From Streptomyces marispadix (GTDB taxonomy: Bacteria; Actinomycetota; Actinomycetes; Streptomycetales; Streptomycetaceae), in the NCBI RefSeq assembly GCF_022524345.1, contig NZ_JAKWJU010000002.1:930001-994000 (forward strand): a stretch of DNA of 64,000 bases. Reading direction: 5' to 3'. Shown here one piece after another: positions 17,110 through 27,009 of this stretch. Both the position numbers and the translations under genes were made by a program. Below the pieces are notes generated by a model. The model was given only the letters and a program-made list of their open reading frames with translations, did not search any database and was not told the DNA's origin. Position 1 is the first letter of the stretch, and each line of letters starts with the position of its first letter.

Positions 17110-18246
17110 ATGTCTCCCGTGCCTTCCGTGCCCACCGTGCCGAACCTGATCGAGTTCGTACGCAACCCCGTCGCCTTCATCGCCAGGCGCTGGACGCCCG
17201 CACCGGAAACCGTCCGGCGGGCCGCCCTCACGGCGCTCGTGATGAGCGTCGTCATCATCGTCACCGGCGGCGCCGTGCGGCTGACCAGCTCGGGGCTCGG
17301 CTGCGACACCTGGCCGAAGTGCAGCGGCGACAGCCTCTACGCCACGTCGGAGATGGGCGTGCACGGGGCGATCGAGTTCGGCAACCGGATGCTGACGTAT
17401 GTGCTCAGCGCGGCCGTCGGCTGGGCCATCGTCGCCGCGCGCTCCGTGAAGCCGCGCCGACGCGGGCTGAGCCGCCTGGCCTGGGCTCAGTTCTGGGTGG
17501 TGGCGGGCAACGCCGTCATCGGCGGCGTCACGGTGCTCACCGGTCTCAACCCCTATACCGTCGCGGGCCACTTCCTCCTCGCCACCGGGCTGCTCACCGT
17601 GGCCACGCTGACGTGGCTGCGGGCCGCCGAGGGCGACGCACCGCCGCGTCCGCTGGCGGGCCCGGCCGTCGCGAAGCTCGTACGGGCGCTGGTGGTGGCC
17701 TCGGCGGCGCTGATGACAGCGGGCACCGTCGTCACGGGAGCGGGACCGCACGCCGGTGACAGCAGCGAAGTGCCGCGCATGCCAGTCGCCTTGGAGACGG
17801 CCGCGCAGGTGCACGCCGCCCTGGCCTGGATCGTGGTCGTGCTGACGCTGGCGGTATGGCTGTTGCTGCGAGTGTTCGACGCTCCCGTGGGGCCCAGGGC
17901 ACGCGCGGGTGAGCTGCTGCTCGTGCTGCTCGCCCAGGGCGCACTCGGCTACGTCCAGTACTTCACCGAGCTGCCCGAGGTCCTCGTGGGGACGCATCTG
18001 CTCGGCGCGGCGCTGGTGTGGATCGCCGCGCTGCGGCTGCTGCTCTCGCTGCGGGAGCGCGGGACGCCGCCGGGCGACAGGGGCGAGGCCCGGACGGCCG
18101 CCCCGGAGCAGCGGTCCGGGACCGCCGCGCCCTCCACGGAGGAAGCCCGCCTCCCCGCTCCCACCCCGGCGCCCGCATCCGCCTCCGTATCCGCGGACGC
18201 GGACGGCGAGCCGGACCGGACCGCGAGCGCCACCGGCCGCCCGTAG
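17110..18246 (+). CDS. ctaA: Heme A synthase (COX15/CtaA)
   Basis: 378 residues with eight predicted transmembrane helices. It oxidises the C8 methyl of heme O to the formyl of heme A for cytochrome c oxidase. Signature residues: VTGGAVRLTSSGLGCDTWPKC near the N-terminus, heme-ligand histidines in VHGAIEFGNR, AGHFLLATG, QVHAALAW and GTHLLGAALVW. After about residue 315 there is a 60-residue hydrophilic Pro/Ala/Ser/Thr-rich tail. The ATG at 17110 gives a normal N-terminus; no clear ribosome site was seen. Functional partner ctaB is at 19507. Confidence 0.92.
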   Translation: MSPVPSVPTVPNLIEFVRNPVAFIARRWTPAPETVRRAALTALVMSVVIIVTGGAVRLTSSGLGCDTWPKCSGDSLYATSEMGVHGAIEFGNRMLTYVLSAAVGWAIVAARSVKPRRRGLSRLAWAQFWVVAGNAVIGGVTVLTGLNPYTVAGHFLLATGLLTVATLTWLRAAEGDAPPRPLAGPAVAKLVRALVVASAALMTAGTVVTGAGPHAGDSSEVPRMPVALETAAQVHAALAWIVVVLTLAVWLLLRVFDAPVGPRARAGELLLVLLAQGALGYVQYFTELPEVLVGTHLLGAALVWIAALRLLLSLRERGTPPGDRGEARTAAPEQRSGTAAPSTEEARLPAPTPAPASASVSADADGEPDRTASATGRP

Positions 18247-18388
18247 CAGGCACCGGCTCAACGCCCTTACGCCGCACGGCCGTTGACGCCGTCCTCTACG
18301 GACGCGTCCTCGACGGCTACGTCTTCACGACTGCGGCTCCACAGGCTGCGTCTTCACGGCCCGCGTCCTCACGACCGCGCCGCCGGGC

Positions 18389-18739
18389 TCACAGCTCGGT
18401 GGCCCGCTCATGTCTCGGCTCGTACATGCCGACCTCGCCCCCTCCCGGCAGCCGGAATCTCGTGAGGCGGCCCCAGCCCGCATCGGTCACCGGCTGCGTG
18501 AACTCGACGCCCTCCTCGGCCAGTCGGGCCTTCGTCGCCTCGACGTCGTCGCACATGAAGTAGAACTCGTGCGCCTCGGCGCCTTCGAGTGGATGCACGG
18601 CGACCTCGGCGGGCGGCAGCTTGAAGATCAGCCATCCGCCTCCCGCGTCGACGTGCGGATATTCGAGTACGTCCCGGAAGAAGGCTCGGTCGGCCTCGGC
18701 GTCGCGGCTGTAGATGATGACGTGTCCACCATTGATCAT
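18389..18739 (-). CDS. VOC family protein
   Basis: 116 residues: GHVIIYSRDAEADRAFFRDV at the start, VAVHPLEGAEAHEFYFMCDDVEATKARLAEEGVEF in the middle and LPGGGEVGMYEPRH at the end, the usual VOC pattern. Substrate unknown. TAGGGT (18751-18746) lies six bases before the ATG, suggesting a leaderless mRNA. The 140 bases between this gene and ctaA hold imperfect GCGTCCTC/ACGTCTTCACG repeats and no gene. Confidence 0.8.
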   Translation of the reverse strand: MINGGHVIIYSRDAEADRAFFRDVLEYPHVDAGGGWLIFKLPPAEVAVHPLEGAEAHEFYFMCDDVEATKARLAEEGVEFTQPVTDAGWGRLTRFRLPGGGEVGMYEPRHERATEL

Positions 18740-18867
18740 GCGGCGACCCTAGGCGCCGCCACTGACAGCGGCGCTGACCTGCGAAAACGACAGACAGGGG
18801 CGGGCATGCAGTGCCCGTCTCGCTTCGGCGCGGCGCATGTGGCATGGGTCTCCCGGCAGGCCCGCCC

Positions 18868-18897
18868 GTGTCAGGAACGCCTACCCGCCGGTAGCAT
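18868..18897 (+). promoter_or_regulatory. Leaderless promoter of the small gene at 18905
   Basis: GTGTCA (18868-18873), an 18-base spacer and TAGCAT (18892-18897) are followed after exactly seven bases by ATG. This is one of the clearest leaderless promoters in the window because both hexamers are recognisable. Confidence 0.55.
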
Positions 18898-18904
18898 CGG
18901 CGTC

Positions 18905-19246
18905 ATGGCAGACAGCAGCAAGCGAACGGCCAAGCTCGCCAGGGAGATCGGCGACTTCGCGCGGCGTCACGGCGGCAGCGCGGAAGGACAGATCGCGTAC
19001 GTGGGACAGACCGGCGCCCGCATCGCCCTCGTCGGCGCGGACGGAACCTGGGGCGACCTCATGGCCCCCTCCATGGAGACCGCCCGGCAGGCCACCGAGC
19101 GCGCAGGCATCACCGTCCACGAGTCCTTCGCGGGCGAGATGGCCGAGAAGGTGCGTACGGGCCCGTACGAGTGGAGCCGCATGGCGGGCATCCAGCTCGG
19201 CGGTAGCACCGAGGCGCGCCCCGCGAAGCGGCCCGCCGGCGCCTGA
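18905..19246 (+). CDS. Small conserved actinobacterial protein
   Basis: 113 residues, soluble, no signal peptide. Begins ADSSKRTAKLAREIGDFARR and contains VGQTGARIALVGADGTWGDLMAPSMETARQATERAGI. It resembles conserved Streptomyces proteins of unknown function found next to ctaB. Start fixed by the leaderless promoter. It is followed by a strong terminator, so it is a single-gene unit. Confidence 0.8.
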   Translation: MADSSKRTAKLAREIGDFARRHGGSAEGQIAYVGQTGARIALVGADGTWGDLMAPSMETARQATERAGITVHESFAGEMAEKVRTGPYEWSRMAGIQLGGSTEARPAKRPAGA

Positions 19247-19283
19247 CGCGGCGAGGTCCACAGAGCGTTCCCTGCCGGGAGCG

Positions 19284-19322
19284 GTGAGGGCCCGGACCAC
19301 CGTCACTGGTCCGGGCCCTCAC
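19284..19322 (+). terminator. Strong intrinsic terminator
   Basis: GTGAGGGCCCGGACCA (19284-19299) and its exact complement (19307-19322) form a 16-bp stem with a 7-base loop, about 37 bases after the stop of the small gene. Confidence 0.85.
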
Positions 19323-19325
19323 ATT

Positions 19326-19355
19326 CCGCCGCGGCGAAGACACCGCCCGCGGCGG
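19326..19355 (-). terminator. Possible ctaB terminator hairpin
   Basis: CCGCCGCGG (19326-19334) and CCGCGGCGG (19347-19355) form a 9-bp stem with a 12-base loop about 150 bases beyond the ctaB stop. A shorter hairpin GGTACGG/CCGTACC is at 19420-19435. Either could end ctaB transcription. Confidence 0.35.
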
Positions 19356-19506
19356 CTGCATGACAGGCGCCCATCGGCCGCCCCACGAGCGGCGGTTGCG
19401 GCATCGCCCTTACGACGCGGGTACGGCCCCGTACCGGAAGCGACTGTCGTACACAGGCGGCAGGACCCAACGGGCGCCCCCGGGTTTCTCCCTGCGGTCC
19501 CCGCTC

Positions 19507-20448
19507 TCAGCGCAGGAACGGGTCGATCGCGACCGCCACGAACAGCAGCGACACGTATGTGATCGACCAGTGGAAGAGGCGCATCTCCTTCAGCTTCGCG
19601 CCCGTGGCCCCGGACTTCGCACGCGTCAGCAGCGCGTGCGCCTCCCACAGCCACCAGCCCCCCGAGGCGAGCGCGACCGAGGTGTAGAACCAGCCGACGT
19701 AGCCCAGGGGCCACAGCAGCAGCGAGACCACGACCATCACCCAGCTGTAGAGCACGATCTGACGTGCCACCGCCGAGTTCGTCGCGACCACGGGGAGCAT
19801 GGGCACGCCGACGCGTGCGTAGTCCTCGCGCACCTTCATCGACAGCGGCCAGTAGTGCGGCGGCGTCCAGAAGAACATGACGAGGAAGAGGATGACGGCG
19901 GCCCAGCTCACCTCGTTCGTCACCGAGGACCAGCCGATGAGCACGGGCATGCAGCCCGCGATGCCGCCCCACACGATGTTCTGCGAGGTGCGCCGCTTGA
20001 GCACCATCGTGTAGACGAGCACGTAGAAGAGCAGGGCGCCCAGGGAGAGCGCCGCCGAGAGCCAGTTGACGAGGAGTCCGAACCACAGCGTGGACACGAC
20101 CGCCAGGCTCAGCCCGAAGATGAGACCGGCGCGCGGGCTGACCGCTCCGGTCACCAGCGGGCGGCTCTCGGTGCGGTGCATCAGCGCGTCGATGTCGCGG
20201 TCGATGTACATGTTCAGCGCGTTGGCGCCGCCCGCGGAGAGATAGCCGCCGACGCACGTGGTCACGACCAGCCAGAGGTCGGGCACTCCCTGCGCGGCGA
20301 GGAACATCACCGGAATCGTGGTGATGAGCAGCAGTTCGATGATCCGGGGCTTGGTGAGCGCCACATACGCCTTGAGCCGGGCAGCGAACGACCGGTCCAC
20401 GGTGCTGGTCTCCAACACCCCCGCAGGACGGGATCCGACGGCCGTCAC
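19507..20448 (-). CDS. ctaB: Heme O synthase (protoheme IX farnesyltransferase)
   Basis: 313 residues, UbiA prenyltransferase family with about nine membrane helices. It adds farnesyl to protoheme to make heme O, the substrate of CtaA. Motifs: [33 protein letters not shown] (the Asp-rich prenyl-diphosphate site) and the second site [20 protein letters not shown]. The GTG at 20448 is chosen because AGGGG (20458-20454) lies five bases upstream; an in-frame ATG at 20469 lacks such a site. Divergent from tkt. Confidence 0.93.
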   Translation of the reverse strand: MTAVGSRPAGVLETSTVDRSFAARLKAYVALTKPRIIELLLITTIPVMFLAAQGVPDLWLVVTTCVGGYLSAGGANALNMYIDRDIDALMHRTESRPLVTGAVSPRAGLIFGLSLAVVSTLWFGLLVNWLSAALSLGALLFYVLVYTMVLKRRTSQNIVWGGIAGCMPVLIGWSSVTNEVSWAAVILFLVMFFWTPPHYWPLSMKVREDYARVGVPMLPVVATNSAVARQIVLYSWVMVVVSLLLWPLGYVGWFYTSVALASGGWWLWEAHALLTRAKSGATGAKLKEMRLFHWSITYVSLLFVAVAIDPFLR

Positions 20449-21057
20449 GAACACCCCTGATCGCTTCATGAAATGCGAGCGTGAACGGTGCACATTCCGT
20501 AGGGCTCGCGCGTACCAAGCCACTTTAGACCGCGCCGGTGTTCGCACCGCGCCGGGGGTGCCGAGCACTCACGACTGCCGGACACGGGCACGGCACCGCA
20601 GGTGGGGACGCATCCGGGCCGCCCCGGAGGCCCCGGCGGGAATCCGCCCGGGGTGACTTCTTGTTGTCGTATTCGTCGTGGTTCTCCGGAGTGGTGTTCG
20701 CCACGGTCGTCGTCGCGCTGTTCGTGGCGGGGCTCGTGGCGGAGTTCGTGCCGGGAGTTCGTCACGGTGTACGTGCCGGGTCGGCGCGGTGTTCGCGGAG
20801 GAACCGTGAGCCCTCTCGCGTCAAGTTCCTCCGGCATGGTTCCCGCGCGGTTCTCGCCGGGGGTCCAACCGGTCTCTCACCGCCGCCCCCACCGTGGCCC
20901 GCGCCGGGTTTTCCACGCCGATTTCCGTCGCCGTAAGTGTCGGTGCGCCGTTGTTGAGCACCCTGAAGAGATGCGCCTAGCACAGGGGTACGCTCGACAC
21001 CGCCGGTGAGCGCAACGGCACCGGCCACCGACATGTGGAGAGGAGCCCTGACCCAGG
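20449..21057. other. 609-bp gap between divergent ctaB and tkt
   Basis: No credible gene was found. Short open frames here lack ribosome sites and codon bias. The middle part (about 20690-20800) is built of imperfect repeats around GTTCGTGGCGG and CGTGCCGGG. It must hold the promoters of ctaB and tkt; AGGAG at 21041-21046 is a ribosome-site candidate for tkt. Confidence 0.5.
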
Positions 21058-23133
21058 GTGAGCACCAAGCCGACCACCACAGACCTCGAATGGACCGATC
21101 TGGACCAGCGGGCTGTAGACACCGTCCGGGTTCTGGCCATGGATTCAGTGCAGAAGGTCGGCAACGGCCACCCCGGCACGGCCATGGCCCTCGCTCCGGC
21201 CGCCTACCTCGTCTTCCAGAAGCTGATGCGCCACGACCCGCACGACCCGGACTGGCCGGGCCGTGACCGGTTCGTCCTCTCCGTCGGCCACTCCAGCCTG
21301 ACGCTCTACATCCAGCTCTACCTCGCGGGTTACGGGCTCGAACTGGACGACCTCAAGACCTTCCGCACCTGGGGCAGCAAGACCCCAGGCCACCCCGAAC
21401 ACGGCCACACCGTCGGTGTCGAGACGACGACGGGCCCCCTCGGCCAGGGCGTCGCCAACGCCGTCGGAATGGCGATGGCGTCCCGCTACGAGCGCGGCCT
21501 CTACGACCCGGAGACTCCCGCCGGCGAGTCCCCGTTCGACCACACCATCTGGTGCTTCGCCAGCGACGGCGACCTCCAGGAAGGCGTCTCGGGCGAGGCT
21601 TCCTCCCTCGCGGGCCATCAGCGCCTCGGCAACCTCGTCGTGATGTGGGACGACAACCACATCTCCATCGAGGGCGACACCGAGACGGCCTTCTCCGAGG
21701 ACACCGTCAAGCGGTACGAGTCCTACGGCTGGCACGTGCAGCGCGTCGACCCGCTGCCCAACGGCGACCTCGATCCGCAGGCCCTGTACCGGGCGTTCGA
21801 GGCCGCGAGGGCCGAGACCTCACGTCCGTCCTTCATCGCCGTTCGCTCGATCATCGCCTGGCCCGCGCCCGACGCGCAGAACACCGGGGCGGCGCACGGC
21901 GCGGCGCTCGGCGAGGAAGAGGTCGCCAAGACCAAGAAGGTCCTGGGCTTCGACCCCGGGCAGCACTTCCAGGTCGGCACCGACGTGCTGGAGCACACCC
22001 GTAAGGCATGGGACCGCGGCCGCGAGGCGCGCAGCGCCTGGGACAAGCACTTCGCCGAATGGCGTGCGGCCAACCCGGAGCGTGCGGCCGAGTTCGACCG
22101 CATCCGCGCGGGCGAACTCCCCGACGGCTGGGAGAAGGCCGTGCCCGTCTTCGAACCCGGCAAGGACGTCGCCACGCGCAAGGCGTCCGGTGCCGTGCTC
22201 AAGGCGCTCGGCCCGAAGATCCCCGAGCTGTGGGGCGGCTCGGCCGACCTCGCGGGCTCCAACAACACCTCGTTCGACGGGAGTTCGTTCCTGCCGGAGG
22301 GCAACCCGCTGCCGGGCGCGGACCGTTACGGCCGCACGCTGCACTTCGGCATCCGCGAGCACTCGATGGGCGCGACCATGAACGGCATCGCGCTGCACGG
22401 CAACACCCGTGTCTACGGCGGCACTTTCCTCACCTTCTCCGACTACATGCGCCCGGCCGTACGGCTGGCCGCGCTGATGAAGGCGCCGGTCACATACGTC
22501 TGGACGCACGACTCGATCGGCCTGGGCGAGGACGGCCCGACCCATCAGCCCGTCGAGCACCTGCCCGCGCTGCGCGCCATCCCGGGGCTGAACATCGTCC
22601 GCCCCGCCGACGCCAACGAGACCGCGATCGCCTGGGCGGAGGTGCTGCGGCGGCACGCCGACAAGCCCGCCCCGCACGGCCTGGCGCTCACCCGTCAGAA
22701 CGTACCCACCTACGAGCCCAACCCCGAGGCCGCCAGGGGCGGTTACGTGATGTTCGACGCCGACGGCGGCGAGCCTCAGCTCATCCTCATCGGCACCGGC
22801 TCCGAGGTGCAGCTCGCCGTGGAGGCGCGCGATGTCCTCCAGGCGGAGGGTGTGCGTACGCGGGTCGTGTCTATGCCGTCCGTGGAGTGGTTCGAGGAGC
22901 AGGACCAGGCGTACAAGGACACCGTGCTGCTGCCGGGCGTACGGGCGCGAGTGGCGGTCGAGGCGGCCGTCGGTCTGACCTGGCACCGGTACGTCGGTGA
23001 CGCGGGGCGGATCGTCTCGCTGGAGCACTACGGTGCGTCGGCGGATTACAAGACGCTCTACCGGGAGTTCGGTCTCACTGCCGAGGCGGTCGTCACGGCC
23101 GCCAGGGAGTCGCTCGAGGCCGCGTCCCGCTGA
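21058..23133 (+). CDS. tkt: Transketolase
   Basis: 691 residues, full length. It moves two-carbon units between sugar phosphates using thiamine diphosphate. Motifs include [35 protein letters not shown], the ThDP motif [20 protein letters not shown] through [10 protein letters not shown], and [18 protein letters not shown] with [22 protein letters not shown] start. First gene of the pentose phosphate operon tkt-tal-zwf-opcA-pgl. Confidence 0.96.
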   Translation: MSTKPTTTDLEWTDLDQRAVDTVRVLAMDSVQKVGNGHPGTAMALAPAAYLVFQKLMRHDPHDPDWPGRDRFVLSVGHSSLTLYIQLYLAGYGLELDDLKTFRTWGSKTPGHPEHGHTVGVETTTGPLGQGVANAVGMAMASRYERGLYDPETPAGESPFDHTIWCFASDGDLQEGVSGEASSLAGHQRLGNLVVMWDDNHISIEGDTETAFSEDTVKRYESYGWHVQRVDPLPNGDLDPQALYRAFEAARAETSRPSFIAVRSIIAWPAPDAQNTGAAHGAALGEEEVAKTKKVLGFDPGQHFQVGTDVLEHTRKAWDRGREARSAWDKHFAEWRAANPERAAEFDRIRAGELPDGWEKAVPVFEPGKDVATRKASGAVLKALGPKIPELWGGSADLAGSNNTSFDGSSFLPEGNPLPGADRYGRTLHFGIREHSMGATMNGIALHGNTRVYGGTFLTFSDYMRPAVRLAALMKAPVTYVWTHDSIGLGEDGPTHQPVEHLPALRAIPGLNIVRPADANETAIAWAEVLRRHADKPAPHGLALTRQNVPTYEPNPEAARGGYVMFDADGGEPQLILIGTGSEVQLAVEARDVLQAEGVRTRVVSMPSVEWFEEQDQAYKDTVLLPGVRARVAVEAAVGLTWHRYVGDAGRIVSLEHYGASADYKTLYREFGLTAEAVVTAARESLEAASR

Positions 23134-23195
23134 CGCCCGCCCGTACACACTCTGCGAATGCACCGAAGCTACGACATGCAGGAGATGCAATTCCC

Positions 23196-24338
23196 ATGAC
23201 AGACGCTCTCAAGCGCCTTTCCGACGAAGGCGTCGCGATCTGGCTGGATGACCTGTCCCGTCACCGGATCACCTCGGGCAACCTGGGCGAACTCATCGAC
23301 GAGCAGCACGTGGTGGGGGTCACCACCAACCCGACGATCTTCCAGAAGGCCATCTCTTCCGACGAGAAGTACGACCAGCAGGTCTCCGACCTCGCCTCGC
23401 GCGGCGTCACGGTCGAGGAGGCGCTGCGCATGATCACCACCTCCGATGTACGGGACGCCGCCGATGTGCTGCGGCCGGTCTTCGACGCCACGGGCGGCAA
23501 GGACGGCCGGGTCTCCATCGAGGTCGATCCGCGGCTGGCGCACAAGACGAAGCCGACGGTGGCCGAGGCGAGGCAGCTCGCCTGGCTCGTGGACCGTCCC
23601 AACACCTTCATCAAGATCCCGGCGACGAAGGCCGGGCTGCCCGCGATCACCGAGACGATCGGCAAGGGGATCAGCGTCAACGTCACGCTGATCTTCTCCC
23701 TGGAGCGGTATCGCGAGGTCATGGACGCCTTCCAGGCGGGCCTGGAGAAGGCCAAGGCCCTGGGCATGGACCTCTCCACGATCCACTCCGTGGCGTCGTT
23801 CTTCGTCTCCCGCGTCGACACCGAGATCGACAAGCGGCTGGACGCGATCGGCACCGAGGAGGCCAAGGAGCTGAAGGGCAAGGCCGCCGTCGCCAACGCC
23901 CGCCTCGCCTACCAGGCTTACGAGCAGGTCTTCGGTCCCGCCGACGGCTCCTCCGAACCGCCCGAGCGCTGGCGTGCGCTGGAGCGCGCCGGGGCCAACA
24001 GCCAGCGCCCGCTGTGGGCTTCGACCGGAGTGAAGGACCCCTCTCTTCCCGACACCCTCTACGTCACGGAGCTGGTCGCCCCGAACACGGTCAACACCAT
24101 GCCGGAGGCGACCTTGAAGGCCGCCGACGACCACGGCGAGATCACCGGCGACACGGTGCGCGGAAGCTACTCGGACGCGCAGGCCGTGCTCGACGCCGTC
24201 GCCGCGCTCGGCGTCTCCTACGACGACGTCGTGAAGGTCCTGGAGGACGAGGGCATCGAGAAGTTCGAGGCGTCCTGGAACGAACTGCTGTCTTCCACCG
24301 AGGCGGAGCTGAAGCGCCTCACGCCGAAGGAGGCGTAA
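23196..24338 (+). CDS. tal: Transaldolase
   Basis: 380 residues, the longer actinobacterial class. It exchanges three-carbon units between sedoheptulose-7-phosphate and glyceraldehyde-3-phosphate. The Schiff-base lysine is in [16 protein letters not shown]; other landmarks are [27 protein letters not shown] and [17 protein letters not shown] at 23196 with CAGGAGA about ten bases upstream. 62 bases after tkt and 5 bases before zwf. Confidence 0.95.
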   Translation: MTDALKRLSDEGVAIWLDDLSRHRITSGNLGELIDEQHVVGVTTNPTIFQKAISSDEKYDQQVSDLASRGVTVEEALRMITTSDVRDAADVLRPVFDATGGKDGRVSIEVDPRLAHKTKPTVAEARQLAWLVDRPNTFIKIPATKAGLPAITETIGKGISVNVTLIFSLERYREVMDAFQAGLEKAKALGMDLSTIHSVASFFVSRVDTEIDKRLDAIGTEEAKELKGKAAVANARLAYQAYEQVFGPADGSSEPPERWRALERAGANSQRPLWASTGVKDPSLPDTLYVTELVAPNTVNTMPEATLKAADDHGEITGDTVRGSYSDAQAVLDAVAALGVSYDDVVKVLEDEGIEKFEASWNELLSSTEAELKRLTPKEA

Positions 24339-24343
24339 GGGAG

Positions 24344-25870
24344 TTGACCGACGCAGCCAATCCGCTGCGTGACGCACTGGACCGGCGGCTCCCGCGCATC
24401 GCGGGACCGTCGGGGCTGGTCATTTTCGGCGTCACGGGTGATTTGTCACGTAAAAAGCTGATGCCTGCCGTCTACGACCTCGCCAACCGGGGCCTGCTGC
24501 CGCCGGGTTTCTCCCTCGTGGGATTCGCCCGGCGGGACTGGGAGCACGAGGACTTCGCCCAGGTCGTGCACGACTCCGTGAAGGAGCACGCGCGCACGCC
24601 CTTCCGCGAGGAGGTCTGGAAGCAGCTCTCGCAGGGGATGCGCTTCGTGCCCGGCGCCTTCGACGACGACGAGGCGTTCCGCACCCTGAAGTCGACCATC
24701 GAGGAGCTGGACAAGGCCCGTGGTACGGGCGGCAATTTCGCGTTCTACCTCTCCGTGCCGCCGAAGTTCTTCCCCACGGTCGTCTCGCAGCTCAAGCGGC
24801 ACGGCCTGTCGGAGGGCCCGGAGCATTCATGGCGCCGCGCGGTCATCGAGAAGCCGTTCGGGCACGATCTGCCCAGCGCGCAGAGGCTCAACGCCGTGGT
24901 GCACGACGTCTTCAAGCCCGACCAGGTCTTCCGCATCGACCACTACCTGGGCAAGGAGACCGTTCAGAACATCCTGGCGCTGCGCTTCGCCAACACGATG
25001 TTCGAGCCGCTGTGGAACCGCAGTTACGTCGACCACGTGCAGATCACCATGGCCGAGGACATCGGCATCGGCGGCCGCGCCGGCTACTACGACGGCATCG
25101 GCTCCGCCCGTGACGTCATCCAGAACCACCTCCTCCAGCTGCTGGCCCTCACGGCCATGGAGGAGCCTGCCTCCTTCGGCGCCAAGGCGCTGGTGACCGA
25201 GAAACTCAAGGTGCTCAACGCCGTGCGTCTGCCCCGGGAGTTGGGCAAGCACACCGTCCGCGGCCAGTACGCGGCGGGCTGGCAGGGCGGCGAGAAGGTG
25301 CGCGGCTATCTGGAGGAGGAGGGCATCGACCCGGAGTCGAAGACCGACACCTTCGCCGCGATGCGCCTCGGGATCGACAACCGCCGCTGGGCCGGGGTGC
25401 CGTTCTACCTCCGTACGGGCAAGCGCCTCGGACGCCGCGTCACCGAGATCGCCGTGGTCTTCCAGCGCGCGCCGTACTCGCCTTTCGACGCGACCGACAC
25501 CCAGGAGCTGGGGCAGAACGCCCTGGTCATCCGCGTACAGCCGGACGAGGGCATCACCATCCGGTTCGGCTCGAAGGTGCCCGGCACGCAGATGGAGATC
25601 CGCGACGTGACGATGGACTTCGCCTACGGCGAGTCGTTCACCGAGTCCAGCCCGGAGGCGTACGAGCGCCTGCTGCTCGACGTACTGCTGGGCGACGCGA
25701 ACCTCTTCCCCCGGCATCAGGAGGTCGAACGGTCCTGGGAGATCCTCGACCCCGTCGAGCGCTACTGGGACAAGCACGGCAAGCCCGAGCAGTACCCGGC
25801 CGGCACCTGGGGCCCCCAGGCTGCCGACGAGATGCTCGCACGCGACGGACGGAGCTGGCGCCGGCCATGA
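24344..25870 (+). CDS. zwf: Glucose-6-phosphate 1-dehydrogenase
   Basis: 508 residues. Oxidises glucose-6-phosphate to 6-phosphogluconolactone with NADP+. The nucleotide site is VIFGVTGDLSRKKLMPAVYD and the active-site peptide is RIDHYLGKETVQN, with the further conserved segment WAGVPFYLRTGKRL. The TTG at 24344 gives the standard N-terminus (TDAANPLRDALDRRLPRIAGPSG); AGGAGG at the end of tal is the likely ribosome site. The longer frame from 24014 is a shadow over tal. Shares ATGA with opcA. Confidence 0.95.
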   Translation: MTDAANPLRDALDRRLPRIAGPSGLVIFGVTGDLSRKKLMPAVYDLANRGLLPPGFSLVGFARRDWEHEDFAQVVHDSVKEHARTPFREEVWKQLSQGMRFVPGAFDDDEAFRTLKSTIEELDKARGTGGNFAFYLSVPPKFFPTVVSQLKRHGLSEGPEHSWRRAVIEKPFGHDLPSAQRLNAVVHDVFKPDQVFRIDHYLGKETVQNILALRFANTMFEPLWNRSYVDHVQITMAEDIGIGGRAGYYDGIGSARDVIQNHLLQLLALTAMEEPASFGAKALVTEKLKVLNAVRLPRELGKHTVRGQYAAGWQGGEKVRGYLEEEGIDPESKTDTFAAMRLGIDNRRWAGVPFYLRTGKRLGRRVTEIAVVFQRAPYSPFDATDTQELGQNALVIRVQPDEGITIRFGSKVPGTQMEIRDVTMDFAYGESFTESSPEAYERLLLDVLLGDANLFPRHQEVERSWEILDPVERYWDKHGKPEQYPAGTWGPQAADEMLARDGRSWRRP

Positions 25871-27009
25871 ACATCGACCTCACGGACACCACTTCCAGCC
25901 AGATCAACACCACCCTCGTACAGGCCCGCCGCTCGATCGGCTCCCCCGCCGTCGGCATGGTCCTCACGCTGGTCGTCGTCACCGACGAGGGCAACCACTA
26001 CGACGCGCTGAAGGCCGCGAGCGAGGCGTCCAAGGAGCACCCGTCGCGCATCCTCGTCGTCATCCGCCGCCCGGGGCGCTCACCCCGCGACCGCGCCACG
26101 GCCAGGCTCGACGCGGAGGTGCGCGTCGGCAGCGACTCCGGCACGGGCGAGACCGTACTGCTGCGTCTGCACGGCGAGTTGGCCTCGCACGCCTACAGCG
26201 TCGTGCTGCCGCTGCTGCTGCCGGACGCTCCCGTCGTGGTGTGGTGGCCCGAAGACGCTCCCGACCACCCGTCCCAGGACAAGCTCGGCACGCTCGGACA
26301 GCGGCGCATCACGGACGCCGCGGCCTCCGAGGACCCGATCTCGACGCTGCGGCTGCGCGGCGAGACGTACGCGCCCGGCGACACCGACCTCTCGTGGACG
26401 CGGCTGACGCCGTGGCGGAGCGTCCTCGCGGCGGGACTGGACCAGCAGTCGCTGAAGGTGCGTTCGGCGGTGGTCGAGGGCGAGGGTCACAACCCTTCGA
26501 CGGAGCTGCTCGCGCTGTGGCTGGCTGAGCGCCTGCGCGTGCTCGTGGAGCGCGAGGTCACCGACGGGCCCGGCATCACGGCCGTACGTATGGCGACGGC
26601 GGACGGCGAGATCTGCCTCGACCGCGCCGACGGTTCGCTCGCCGAACTGGCCGTGCCGGGGCAGCCGGACCGCCATGTGGCACTGCACCGTCGCGGCACG
26701 GCCGAACTGATCGCGGAGGAGCTGCGGCGTCTGGACCCGGACGAGGCGTATGCGTCGGCCGTGCAGTACGGCACGAAGCAGTTCGCCAAGGGCGGCGGCA
26801 AGGGCCGTAACGGAGGCGGCAACGGCGGGGGCGCCCGCGGCGGTTCAGGCGGGGGTTCAGGCGGGGGCGATACCGGCGGAGGCGCCGCGAGGAGCGGCAA
26901 GCGCACGCAGGCCCGAGCCACCGCACAGCCGGAGGAGGACTCCGCCAAGCAGCCCGCGGCAGCGAAGAAGGCCGCCAAGTCGCCCGCCAAGAGGGCGGCG
27001 AAGAAGTGA
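25867..27009 (+). CDS. opcA: OpcA, glucose-6-phosphate dehydrogenase assembly protein
   Basis: 380 residues. In cyanobacteria and actinobacteria OpcA is an allosteric/assembly partner of G6PDH, and here it overlaps zwf by four bases. The conserved core covers residues 1 to about 300 (TLVVVTDEG, PSRILVVIRRP, PLLLPDAPVVVWWPEDAPD, TPWRSVLAAGLDQ). The last 80 residues form an unusual tail: a Gly-rich run (GGGKGRNGGGNGGG and so on), then alternating Ala/Lys repeats ending KRAAKK, positively charged and probably disordered. Confidence 0.92.
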   Translation: MNIDLTDTTSSQINTTLVQARRSIGSPAVGMVLTLVVVTDEGNHYDALKAASEASKEHPSRILVVIRRPGRSPRDRATARLDAEVRVGSDSGTGETVLLRLHGELASHAYSVVLPLLLPDAPVVVWWPEDAPDHPSQDKLGTLGQRRITDAAASEDPISTLRLRGETYAPGDTDLSWTRLTPWRSVLAAGLDQQSLKVRSAVVEGEGHNPSTELLALWLAERLRVLVEREVTDGPGITAVRMATADGEICLDRADGSLAELAVPGQPDRHVALHRRGTAELIAEELRRLDPDEAYASAVQYGTKQFAKGGGKGRNGGGNGGGARGGSGGGSGGGDTGGGAARSGKRTQARATAQPEEDSAKQPAAAKKAAKSPAKRAAKK

